Assembly: GCA_027451085.1 (NCBI GenBank)
Contig: DAIDKA010000009.1
Coordinates: 1-14,284, forward strand
Length of the DNA stretch: 14,284 bases
From: Gammaproteobacteria bacterium
GTDB taxonomy: Bacteria > Pseudomonadota > Gammaproteobacteria > Steroidobacterales > Steroidobacteraceae
Reading direction: 5' to 3'
The notes below the pieces were generated by a model that had not been told where the DNA came from, made no database searches, and saw only the letters and a program-made list of their open reading frames with translations. Made by a program: the position numbers and the translations under genes. The first letter of the stretch is position 1. Each line of letters starts with the position of its first letter. Below, one piece after another: positions 7,048-13,512 of this stretch.

Positions 7048-7479
7048 ATGAAATCATCATTCTGGGGCTGCGCGCTGCTGGCGCTGGGTACGGCAGGCTT
7101 TCAGGGCATCGCCACCGCGCATCATTCCTATGCCATGTTCGACCGGACCAAAAACCTGTCCCTGACCGGCACGGTCAAGCAGTTCAAGTGGTCCAACCCG
7201 CATGCCTGGATGGAAGTCTATGTACCCAACACCCAGGGTGGCACGGACCTGTGGGGCATCGAGATGAACAGTCCCAACAACCTGGCACGCATGGGCTTCC
7301 GGTCGAACATGGTGAAGCCGGGCGACAAGGTCACCGTGGTGATCCACCCGCTGCGCAGCGGGGAAAAAGGTGGCACGTTCCTGTCGGTCACGCTGCCAGA
7401 CGGCCAGAAGCTGAGTGATTCGCCCAAGACCCTGGCGGCAGCACCCGCCGACGGCAGTGGCCCGTCACACAACCAGTAG
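7048..7479 (+). CDS. DUF6152 family exported protein
   Basis: This 143-residue protein has an N-terminal signal peptide (1 to about 24, ending GIATA before HHSYAMFD). The HHSYAMFD opening, the KQFKWSNPHAWMEV segment and the GDKVTVVIHPLRSG segment are the hallmarks of DUF6152, a family of small periplasmic beta-rich proteins of unknown function. The two leading histidines after signal cleavage could form a metal site, but this is inference. The ATG at 7048 follows GGGGGA at 7037-7042, a strong ribosome site, and lies 17 bases after the fusion protein, so it is the last gene of the operon that starts with the oxygenase. Such proteins are, to my knowledge, often encoded near PQQ-dependent dehydrogenases, which fits the dehydrogenase remnant at 2005-2225. 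The mature C-terminus is polar and likely disordered. Confidence 0.85.
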   Translation: MKSSFWGCALLALGTAGFQGIATAHHSYAMFDRTKNLSLTGTVKQFKWSNPHAWMEVYVPNTQGGTDLWGIEMNSPNNLARMGFRSNMVKPGDKVTVVIHPLRSGEKGGTFLSVTLPDGQKLSDSPKTLAAAPADGSGPSHNQ

Positions 7480-7481
7480 CG

Positions 7482-7511
7482 AGACACTGCGGACACGCTC
7501 CGGGGTCTTTT
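7482..7511 (+). terminator. Probable intrinsic terminator of the oxygenase operon
   Basis: Three bases after the DUF6152 stop, an imperfect hairpin can form. The outer stem is AGAC/GTCT (7482-7485 with 7505-7508) and the inner stem CGGA/TCCG (7490-7493 with 7499-7502) around loop CACGC. It runs directly into TTTT at 7508-7511. The stem is interrupted and the T-run short, so efficiency is uncertain. Confidence 0.4.
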
Positions 7512-7593
7512 GTAACGAACTGTATCTGTGGCGCGCCTCGTAATCCGAGCGATACAAGACTACTGCGGGCACAACGTTCAGAAGCATTACCAT

Positions 7594-7626
7594 TTGTGCA
7601 TCAATCAGCATCACGAGTCATATAAT
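7594..7626 (+). promoter_or_regulatory. Possible promoter with perfect TATAAT
   Basis: A consensus TATAAT lies at 7621-7626 in an AT-richer gap. The best -35-like element is TTGTGC at 7594-7599, but the 21-base spacer is long. The box overlaps the ATG at 7625, so if it is used the transcript would begin near 7633 and the in-frame ATG at 7634 would be the real, leaderless start of the next gene. Confidence 0.35.
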
Positions 7627-7951
7627 GACACGCATGAAGGCAGTACTGCTGCTCGGGCCATTACTGGCAGGTATGACGGTCACGGCACACGCCGGAGTCC
7701 AGATAGACATCGGTGCGATGCTGCCCGGGCTGTTCCCGCCGCCGGTATACGTTGCCCCGCCACCGGTATACGCCACCCCGCCACCGCCGGTGTACTACGG
7801 TCCGGGGGTGGTTTATGGCAACCCGGGCTGGGGCTATGGCGGTGATTACGACGGCGACGGCTGGGGAGACTACCGCGGCCGCGACTGGCACCGCGGGGAC
7901 TGGCACCGCGGCCGTGACTGGCATCACCGCGACTGGCATCACGGCCGTTGA
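7625..7951 (+). CDS. Small exported Pro/Tyr- and Asp-Trp-His-repeat protein
   Basis: This 108-residue protein has a signal peptide (to AHA at 21-23). A Pro-rich segment with three PPPVY-type repeats follows (about 38-58), then a Gly/Tyr/Asp stretch (GYGGDYDGDGWGDY), and finally a tail with four Asp-Trp-His units (87-89, 92-94, 98-100, 103-105) separated by Arg, Gly and His. It is not a recognised enzyme. Proteins of this composition occur as small periplasmic or surface proteins, and the clustered His and Asp could bind divalent metal, but that is inference. The start may be the ATG at 7625 or the in-frame ATG at 7634. A TATAAT box overlapping the first ATG favours the second. A Spy/CpxP-like periplasmic protein gene follows 15 bases later, suggesting a shared envelope-stress or metal-related role. 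Confidence 0.7.
   Translation: MTRMKAVLLLGPLLAGMTVTAHAGVQIDIGAMLPGLFPPPVYVAPPPVYATPPPPVYYGPGVVYGNPGWGYGGDYDGDGWGDYRGRDWHRGDWHRGRDWHHRDWHHGR
7883..7938 (+). repeat. Short tandem repeat encoding Asp-Trp-His units
   Basis: GACTGGCA occurs four times, starting at 7883, 7898, 7916 and 7931, at spacings of 15, 18 and 15 bases, all in frame. Intervening bases are CCGCGG-like. The pattern points to growth of the protein tail by small in-frame duplications. Confidence 0.75.
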
Positions 7952-7966
7952 ATCTGAGCACACACC

Positions 7967-8464
7967 ATGAAGACCCAACGCATGAAGCTGAACTGTGCTG
8001 CCACCCTTGTGGTCGGCGCGATGATGACCCTGACCGTCGGGGGACTGGCGATGGCCGGCACCGGTGCCGTCACGTCGGCCCCGGCAGCGGCCCCTGGCAG
8101 TCACAGCCATTCGATGTCGCACGGCACCAGCCAGGGCGTCGATGCCATGATCGAACACCTGCACAACCAGCTGAAGATCACCGCCGCCCAGGAGCCGCTA
8201 TGGCAGAAGCTCGCCGCCGTAATGCGTGCCAACAGCGCCAGGATGATCAGCCTGGCCAAGGCCCGCAACGATCACACGGCAACCCAGTCAGCGGTCGAGG
8301 ACCTGAACTCATACGCGGAGATCGCGCAGGCCCATGCTGAAGGCATGAAGAACCTGGTTCCACCCTTCCAGGCGCTGTACGACAGCATGTCGGCCGACCA
8401 GAAGAAGGCCGCCGATGATGAGTTCAGGGAACACTACCGGGGCCATAAGCGACCAGGCAAATGA
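7967..8464 (+). CDS. Spy/CpxP family periplasmic protein (LTXXQ motif)
   Basis: This 165-residue protein has a signal peptide (cleavage near AMA, 28-30) and a His/Ser-rich linker SHSHSMSH (45-52). A helical domain follows with ITAAQEPLWQKL (71-82) and MSADQKKAADDEF (141-153), the two LTXXQ-like motifs of the Spy/CpxP family. Family members are periplasmic chaperones or sensors of envelope and metal stress, often induced by two-component systems. The family's usual cradle-shaped helical dimer would fit the length. The ATG at 7967 has only a weak ribosome site (GAG, 7956-7960 region), and the ATG at 7982 gives an equally good signal peptide. It lies 15 bases after the Asp-Trp-His repeat gene and is probably co-transcribed with it. 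No two-component system is in the window. The His-rich linker may bind metal. Confidence 0.82.
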   Translation: MKTQRMKLNCAATLVVGAMMTLTVGGLAMAGTGAVTSAPAAAPGSHSHSMSHGTSQGVDAMIEHLHNQLKITAAQEPLWQKLAAVMRANSARMISLAKARNDHTATQSAVEDLNSYAEIAQAHAEGMKNLVPPFQALYDSMSADQKKAADDEFREHYRGHKRPGK

Positions 8465-8499
8465 ATACCGGCTTGCCGTTACGGCCTGCCCGGTCAGCC

Positions 8500-9588
8500 T
8501 CACCAGGCCGCTTGCAGGGCTTCGTACGGGAAGTCGAATCCAGCCGCACGCCATGTGGCCGCCACCCGTGCGACCACTGGCGCAGCCCGGTCCAGCCACT
8601 GCGGGTGCAGCGACCGCACGCGCGCAGACACCGTGAACGGCCCGGGCCGCAGTCCGCTGCCGAAGCGGGCATGGAACGAGCCCGCCAGGTCCTGCAAGGC
8701 ATCAGCCTGGTAAGGCACGATGCACAGCCGGGGGATCGCCAGCAGTCCCGAGGTCAGCAGCAGCAGGTGGTAGTACTCCCAGTGGCGCAGGTACGCTTCG
8801 AAGTAGTCCCAGCGCGCCAGCTCCCCGGGATTCACCCCCATGCCGTGCAGATCGCGCCGGCACCAGGCCTCCATGTTGGAACGGACCGCAAAGCAGCCGT
8901 CGGGCGGCAGCCCTCCGGACTTCTCGCAGGTGGAAAGACAGGCCGGCGCCGGGTGACGCAGCGTGATGACGCACTCCAGACCCGGACCGAACACCTGTCG
9001 GTACAGTCCGCCGGCATAAGCCGCCTGGGTGAGCTTCTTGGGTACCACCACCGCTCCGGCCTGCTGCGCGTGGCCGGCGAAGAACACCTCGGTCATGACC
9101 AGGTATTCGGCCAGGCTCTTGAGAGTGGCAAGCCAGCTGTTGCCGCCGGCCTCCAGCAGGAACGGTCCCGCATCCGGGAAGGCATCGTGTGCTATGTCAC
9201 CCGGCACCTGCTCCGGCGCCATGCCCAGCGCCCGATACAGTTCGGCCGTCAGGTACGAACCGCCGGAACGGCCCATACCCACCACGGCGATGAAGCGGAA
9301 ACGCGCTTGCAGCGCTTCGATGGGCTCCAGTGCGCCGCACAGCAGGCAGGCCAGGAGCTGGTAGGCACGCGCAATGTGCTCGCGGCCGCGCGCACTGGCC
9401 ATGATGCGTTCCGCATCGGCCGCCAGCTGCTGGGGCAGCTGCGTCAGGGCAGGCATGAGCAGTTCGGAGCGCTGGTCGACCCACGGCTCCGGCGGGTGGG
9501 TCCCGCCCTCGAGCATGCGGGACAGGAATTTGATGAAGGCCGGCGAGGCCGGCAGTTCACGGTCGGTCAGGGTGAAGGATATGCCCAT
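8500..9588 (-). CDS. Sulfotransferase-like P-loop protein
   Basis: This 362-residue soluble protein has no signal peptide. A P-loop-like nucleotide site, FIAVVGMGRSGGSYLTAEL (99-116), matches the 5'-phosphosulfate loop of PAPS-dependent sulfotransferases. ECVITLRHPAPACLST (205-220) matches the 3'-phosphate site with Arg211 and Ser219. These enzymes transfer sulfate from PAPS to hydroxyl or amine groups on small molecules, glycans or proteins. The first about 95 residues are helical and not typical of the core fold, and similar helical extensions occur in large bacterial sulfotransferase-like proteins. The start at 9588 has no visible ribosome site, although the homology begins well inside the frame. 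It stands alone, convergent with the Spy-like gene (35 bases apart) and divergent from the lipoprotein gene. No PAPS synthesis genes are in view, and the substrate is unknown. Confidence 0.72.
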   Translation of the reverse strand: MGISFTLTDRELPASPAFIKFLSRMLEGGTHPPEPWVDQRSELLMPALTQLPQQLAADAERIMASARGREHIARAYQLLACLLCGALEPIEALQARFRFIAVVGMGRSGGSYLTAELYRALGMAPEQVPGDIAHDAFPDAGPFLLEAGGNSWLATLKSLAEYLVMTEVFFAGHAQQAGAVVVPKKLTQAAYAGGLYRQVFGPGLECVITLRHPAPACLSTCEKSGGLPPDGCFAVRSNMEAWCRRDLHGMGVNPGELARWDYFEAYLRHWEYYHLLLLTSGLLAIPRLCIVPYQADALQDLAGSFHARFGSGLRPGPFTVSARVRSLHPQWLDRAAPVVARVAATWRAAGFDFPYEALQAAW

Positions 9589-9671
9589 GAACCGAAGGGT
9601 AGCCGGAGCCGCCGGCGGGGTCGAGGCAGACTGCCGGACACCGGCGGCATGGATACTGGGGAGACAAGATC

Positions 9672-10445
9672 ATGAGCGTCACACGCAGACTGGTTCCGGC
9701 GGTTGCCATCACCGGCAGCTCACTGCTGGTGGGATGCGGCAGCGGAGGTGGCACCTGCGGCTCGTACGGCTCCTACGGCTGCGCGCCACAGGGTGTCGAC
9801 CCCTCGGGCATCTACCAGGGCACATTGATCAACACCGTCTCACAGCAGCAGGTGCCGGTCGTGGCCATCATTGCAGAGAACGGCGCGGCGCTGGTGAGCG
9901 GTTCTGACGGAACGTACTACCGCCTCAACGCAGGCACCACCTCGAACCAGCTGTCCGGCAGCTATATCGCCTATTCCCAGAGCATCGACTTCCCGAACGG
10001 CACCCTGCAGAGTGCCGGCACGCTCGCCGCGACGGTCACCGGCACCCAGATCATCGGCACATTCACGGATTCATCAGGCCAGATGCAGCAGCTGACGCTG
10101 AACCTGAACTCCGCCTCCAACTCCGGTTCGGCCCTGGCGACGCCGGCCGGCAGCTGGCAATACAGCAACGGTGGCTCGACGCTGAACCTCACCTTCGCCG
10201 ACGATGGCAGTTTCTCCGGCACCGACAGCAACGGCTGCACGTACGCCGGCAACCTCGGCCTCATCAGCGCACAGATGGATGCCTACAGCGAACGCTATGT
10301 ACGCACTTGCAACGGTCAGAACGACACCTTCTCGGGCCTCGCCAGCTATCTGCCCGCCGGCAGCGGCCTGCCGACCGCGCAATTGTGGTTCCTGGCCGAC
10401 GACGACAACGGCCAGTTCCTGTCCGCCACCTTCTCGTTGCTGTGA
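9672..10445 (+). CDS. Putative lipoprotein of unknown function
   Basis: This 257-residue protein carries a lipoprotein signal: basic N-terminus (RR at 5-6), hydrophobic core and lipobox LLVGC with Cys22 as the lipidated residue. Next comes a Gly/Ser/Cys spacer with Cys29 and Cys37 (TCGSYGSYGC). The mature part is Gly/Ser/Thr-rich and predicted mostly beta, in two related halves: one opening GIYQGTL (46-52), the other GSWQYSNGGSTLNLTFADDGSF (160-181). Cys189 and Cys213 in the second half could form a disulfide. I do not recognise a named family; similar 'GxYxGxL' beta-sandwich lipoproteins are common, uncharacterised surface proteins of Proteobacteria. The ATG at 9672 follows a good ribosome site, GGGGAGA at 9658-9664. 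It is divergent from the sulfotransferase-like gene and convergent with the membrane-protein pair downstream. Confidence 0.78.
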   Translation: MSVTRRLVPAVAITGSSLLVGCGSGGGTCGSYGSYGCAPQGVDPSGIYQGTLINTVSQQQVPVVAIIAENGAALVSGSDGTYYRLNAGTTSNQLSGSYIAYSQSIDFPNGTLQSAGTLAATVTGTQIIGTFTDSSGQMQQLTLNLNSASNSGSALATPAGSWQYSNGGSTLNLTFADDGSFSGTDSNGCTYAGNLGLISAQMDAYSERYVRTCNGQNDTFSGLASYLPAGSGLPTAQLWFLADDDNGQFLSATFSLL

Positions 10446-10469
10446 CCGCAGACGGGTGGGCGCTGGGCC

Positions 10470-10958
10470 TTAGCTGAAGCCGATCCAGCGGCCCAGCATC
10501 ACCACGCTCACCCAGATCAGCAGGGACAACCCGCCGGCGAGCTTGGCCGCCGGTGGCGGCACAGCCGGAGCGCGATCCCAGGCCGCGACCCCGCGGTAGG
10601 CGCCGAGGTGGAACACGGCCATGTTGAGTCCCGCCAGCATCAGCATCACCATCTTGGCGCGGAACGGCACGATCCCCCAGTAGCGGGTCGCCGCCGAACT
10701 GAACAGCGTGCCGCCGGTGATGACGGCGCAGACGAACGCCACCCAGGTCCACGGCAGCATCTCACTGGTGAGTTCGCGCACGGAACGGTTGCGTGACGCC
10801 AGGTTCAGGAGCCGCAGGTCGACCACCATGATGGAGCCCACGACCAGCGTCAGCGCCAGCACGTGCAGCGTCTCGATGGTCGGGAACAGCCAGGTGGACT
10901 CGCTGACGGCCTGCGCCCAAGGAGCGGCCTGCAGGGCCGCGAGCAGCTTTTCAAACAT
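10470..10958 (-). CDS. Four-helix membrane protein, DUF6644-like (downstream copy)
   Basis: This 162-residue inner-membrane protein has about four hydrophobic segments (about 29-47, 68-88, 103-121 and 140-158). It is a paralogue of the protein encoded just upstream: both share a Trp at 23, Pro26, His32, D-L/F-RLL near 47-51, LPW at 68-70, an F-x-x-KM element near 99-103 and a terminal GRWI. I place it in the DUF6644 group of small membrane proteins of unknown function, with moderate certainty. The conserved His32 within the first helix could be a cofactor ligand, but that is inference. The start at 10958 lies nine bases after the stop of its paralogue, so the two form an operon and may make a heteromeric membrane complex. 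It ends 24 bases from the convergent lipoprotein gene. Confidence 0.8.
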   Translation of the reverse strand: MFEKLLAALQAAPWAQAVSESTWLFPTIETLHVLALTLVVGSIMVVDLRLLNLASRNRSVRELTSEMLPWTWVAFVCAVITGGTLFSSAATRYWGIVPFRAKMVMLMLAGLNMAVFHLGAYRGVAAWDRAPAVPPPAAKLAGGLSLLIWVSVVMLGRWIGFS

Positions 10959-10967
10959 GTGTGGGTC

Positions 10968-11453
10968 TCAGCCGTGCGCCGCGTAGGCAATCCAGCGGCC
11001 GGCCGCCAGGATCGACAGCCACAACCCCAGCGACACCACCCCGGTCACCACCGCGATCACGCGGTTGCGCTCCCAGAAGGTGGCACCCTGGTTCAGCACC
11101 ACGTTGAACACCGCCGTGAGCGCGATGGCGCAGGCCACGAGGGTCATTTTCAGCCAGAAGACACTGCTTTGAAGTTCGCGCGCCGGCTCGCCCACGATCA
11201 GCACACTGCCGGACAGGGCCAGCATCACGAGCCCGCACCACAGCCAGGGCAGGAACCGCCGGGCGGTGTCAGCCAGGCTCTGGCGCGGACCGCCGATGCC
11301 CAGCAGCCTGAAGTCCAGCATGGCCACCGAGGTGATCACGATGGCGATGCACACGATATGCACCGACTGCACCGTCGGGATGATCCAGGTGACATTCTGG
11401 ACCACATCATTGGCACGCGTGGACGCCAGCCATGTGGCGAATTCATTGATCAA
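10968..11453 (-). CDS. Four-helix membrane protein, DUF6644-like (upstream copy, TTG start)
   Basis: This 161-residue membrane protein is paralogous to the one downstream and has the same landmarks at the same positions: Trp23, Pro26, His32, DFRLLG (47-52), LPW (68-70), FWLKM (99-103) and GRWI (152-155). The frame stays open further upstream, to an ATG at 11579, but that extension overlaps the 3' end of the neighbouring nucleotidase gene and has no homology. Choosing the TTG at 11453 gives a protein that aligns end to end with its paralogue and places GGGGGA four bases before the start. The pair probably arose by tandem duplication and then diverged strongly. Function is unknown. Two similar subunits suggest a heterodimer in the inner membrane. 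Confidence 0.78.
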   Translation of the reverse strand: MINEFATWLASTRANDVVQNVTWIIPTVQSVHIVCIAIVITSVAMLDFRLLGIGGPRQSLADTARRFLPWLWCGLVMLALSGSVLIVGEPARELQSSVFWLKMTLVACAIALTAVFNVVLNQGATFWERNRVIAVVTGVVSLGLWLSILAAGRWIAYAAHG

Positions 11454-11548
11454 GCAATCCCCCGAACCTCTGACCCGCAATCTGCCCGCTATATTGCTAC
11501 AGGGCAGGGGGCAAATGCGACCGATAAAAACTCTTTTGACTTGACTGC

Positions 11549-13378
11549 TCAACCACCGGCCACGGCGGCCGCCGGGCACAGGGATGGCAGGCCTGGCACC
11601 CCGATGCGTCCTTCGATCCTGGGGTCTATGACGGGTGGGGTGTTTCCCCGGGTCCTGGCCGCAAACCAGCCCTCCAGCGCCGCTGTATCGAGCGGCCCCA
11701 CCTGCTCCACCACCGGCGTCCTGAAACCCTTGAAATCATCGCCGCCACCGACCAGGAAATCGCTCACCGCCACGCGGTAGCTGGCGGTGGGCAGGATGGG
11801 TCTGAGCCGCGCGTCGCAGGCGGCCAGCACCCGCGAACCCACGGGACGCGCTGGATCCCACACATAACTCAAGCCGGAGGTCTTCAGCACTCGTGGCATG
11901 CCTGCCGGGTCGCGTGGCCACTGTTCCTCCAGCACGGCCAGGACCTGGGCACCCGTCATCCGCAGCGCCAGCACACGGTTGCCAAAGGGGTGGATGGTCA
12001 TGATGTCACCGCGAGTGACGGGGCCTGCACGCAAATCCGCGCGCAGCCCGCCCGGATTCATGAACGCGATGTCCGCATGCACGGATTCGCGCTGGGCGTC
12101 GGCCACCAGATTCCCCAGCGCAGACTCACCGGCGGCATTCATGGTGCGCGTGATCGGCTCCGCAGCGCGCGCCACCACGACCGCCACGCGAGGACCGACG
12201 GTATCGCGGGCCGCCTGGACCAGCGCGGCAACGCGCGCGTCCGGCGCAAGTGCGGGACCGGCATCAGCCCACGCCGCCAGCACCCGGGCGGATTTGCTCA
12301 CGACCCGCCCGCTGCCCGGGTCCACGCCCAGGTCGATGTCGGCGTATGCCATGCCGTAGGAGTAGGCCTGGGTCACCAGCACCGGCCTGCCGGCGCGGTC
12401 CGGAAACAGGGCATTGGTGTAGTTGTGCGTGTGGCCGGAGATTACGACATCGATCTGCGGGTCGAGGCGGGCCACAATGTCACGCAACGGTCCGCGCCAC
12501 TCGCGGCGGCCGTTTGCCGTCACCGGCACCACGCCCTGGTGGATGGTCACGACGATCACGCGCACGCCGTGGCGGGTCAGTTCGCGCGCGGCGTGATTGA
12601 TGGCAGCGGCCTCGTCCGTGAACTGGAGGTTGCGCGCGGCCCAGGCGGGGATGATCGACGGCACACCTTGCAAGACAGCGCCGATCACGCCCACCCGCGT
12701 CCCGCCCACGTCCACCACGGCATAAGGCGGCAGCAGGGTATGACCGGTGCGGCGGTCAATGACGTTGGCGCATACATAAGGCACACGACTGCCGCGCCAG
12801 GGGCGTTCGAGGAACGGGCCGTTCGCCGCGTTGCCACCCTGCAGCAACCGCAGCAGCTCAGTGGGCCCGGCGTCGAATTCGTGATTGCCCGGCGTGCCGA
12901 TGACATTGCATGAGTCCGGCCGCGGGTCCGTGACCTTGTAGAAGTGTGTCGCCTGGCCCCGCGGGCAGCGGCGCGGATCAGCCAGCAGGTTCAGGAACTG
13001 GATGGCCGGTTCATTCTGCAGCAGCCGCGTGATCGGCGGACTGGCGCCCAGTTGGTCGCCTGCGTGGATGATCAGGGTATGGGCCGGGTCTCGCTCCTGG
13101 GCTGCTTCCAGGTAAGCCGCCAGCACCGCGGCGCCGCCCGCCGGCCGGCCCGCATCAGGTGCGGCCGGAGTCTCGAGATTGCCGTGGAAATCATTGAAAG
13201 CCAGTAGGTGCAGGTGCAGCAGATGCGCCGGGGACGCGGCCGGGTCCTGCCAGCTGACCCGCTCCCCGGTCGGCGGCCATGGTATGGCGGGCGCCGCATC
13301 CGGTTGACCGGCAGCAGCAACAGCACTGCTCAGCACCAAAACCAGAAACTCTACTGCAATCAATCGTTTAAAATTCAT
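11549..13378 (-). CDS. Periplasmic 5'-nucleotidase / metallophosphatase (UshA-like)
   Basis: This 609-residue exported enzyme belongs to the 5'-nucleotidase/2',3'-cyclic phosphodiesterase family, which releases phosphate from nucleotides outside the cytoplasm. After a signal peptide (MNFKRLIAVEFLVLVLSSAVAAAG) comes the calcineurin-type metallophosphatase domain. Its metal motifs are FNDFHG (61-66), GDQLGASP (107-114), GNHEFD (164-169), His280 (VTIHQG) and GHTHNY (315-320). The C-terminal nucleotide-binding domain shows GESALGNLVADAQR (417-430), NPGGLRADL (441-449) and FLVGGGDDF (541-549). Length and order fit the family. I chose the ATG at 13378 because it opens a clean signal peptide. An ATG at 13423 in the same frame has an AGGA ribosome site and is a real alternative (624 residues). 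It is divergent from the RND pump gene and stands alone otherwise. Confidence 0.9.
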   Translation of the reverse strand: MNFKRLIAVEFLVLVLSSAVAAAGQPDAAPAIPWPPTGERVSWQDPAASPAHLLHLHLLAFNDFHGNLETPAAPDAGRPAGGAAVLAAYLEAAQERDPAHTLIIHAGDQLGASPPITRLLQNEPAIQFLNLLADPRRCPRGQATHFYKVTDPRPDSCNVIGTPGNHEFDAGPTELLRLLQGGNAANGPFLERPWRGSRVPYVCANVIDRRTGHTLLPPYAVVDVGGTRVGVIGAVLQGVPSIIPAWAARNLQFTDEAAAINHAARELTRHGVRVIVVTIHQGVVPVTANGRREWRGPLRDIVARLDPQIDVVISGHTHNYTNALFPDRAGRPVLVTQAYSYGMAYADIDLGVDPGSGRVVSKSARVLAAWADAGPALAPDARVAALVQAARDTVGPRVAVVVARAAEPITRTMNAAGESALGNLVADAQRESVHADIAFMNPGGLRADLRAGPVTRGDIMTIHPFGNRVLALRMTGAQVLAVLEEQWPRDPAGMPRVLKTSGLSYVWDPARPVGSRVLAACDARLRPILPTASYRVAVSDFLVGGGDDFKGFRTPVVEQVGPLDTAALEGWFAARTRGNTPPVIDPRIEGRIGVPGLPSLCPAAAVAGG

Positions 13379-13478
13379 ACTACAGTGCTCTGGCCCGGCG
13401 GTGCCCGGGATCCTCATGGCCATCAGTTCCTAAGATTAAGAAGCTCTAATGTCGCCAGCCACCTCGGTTTTGTAGTAT

Positions 13479-13494
13479 CGATAATCGATTATCG
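13479..13494. promoter_or_regulatory. Perfect 16-bp palindrome between nucleotidase and RND genes
   Basis: CGATAATCGATTATCG reads the same on both strands. It sits 18 bases before the RND pump ATG and about 55-100 bases upstream of the nucleotidase starts on the other strand, and it contains a GATAAT element close to a -10 box in both directions. This is what an operator for a dimeric repressor controlling divergent promoters looks like. The regulator is not in the window. Confidence 0.55.
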
Positions 13495-13512
13495 TCGACT
13501 GGAAGCCTGCCC

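Noticed and set aside
8468..8484. GCCG-TTA-CGGC mini hairpin between the convergent Spy-like and sulfotransferase genes as a terminator
   Set aside because: The stem has only four base pairs and no T-run follows on either strand.
9608..9648. 8-base inverted repeat GCCGCCGG/CCGGCGGC with a 25-base loop between the sulfotransferase and lipoprotein genes
   Set aside because: It is pure G/C in a very GC-rich region and has a long loop, so chance is likely. There is no T-run and no link to a promoter element.
8461..9675. 404-codon open frame on the plus strand opposite the sulfotransferase-like gene
   Set aside because: It is antisense to a gene with recognisable motifs. The translation is Arg/Gln/Gly-rich without domains, as expected for the complementary strand of GC-rich coding DNA.
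11454..11579. Extended N-terminus (42 residues) of the upstream DUF6644-like protein
   Set aside because: It would overlap the nucleotidase gene end, has no homology, and makes the protein longer than its paralogue. The TTG at 11453 has a ribosome site and gives matching lengths.
10863..11780. 305-codon plus-strand open frame across the membrane-protein genes
   Set aside because: It is Gln/His/Arg-rich with no motifs and crosses three genes on the other strand that are supported by homology and paralogy.
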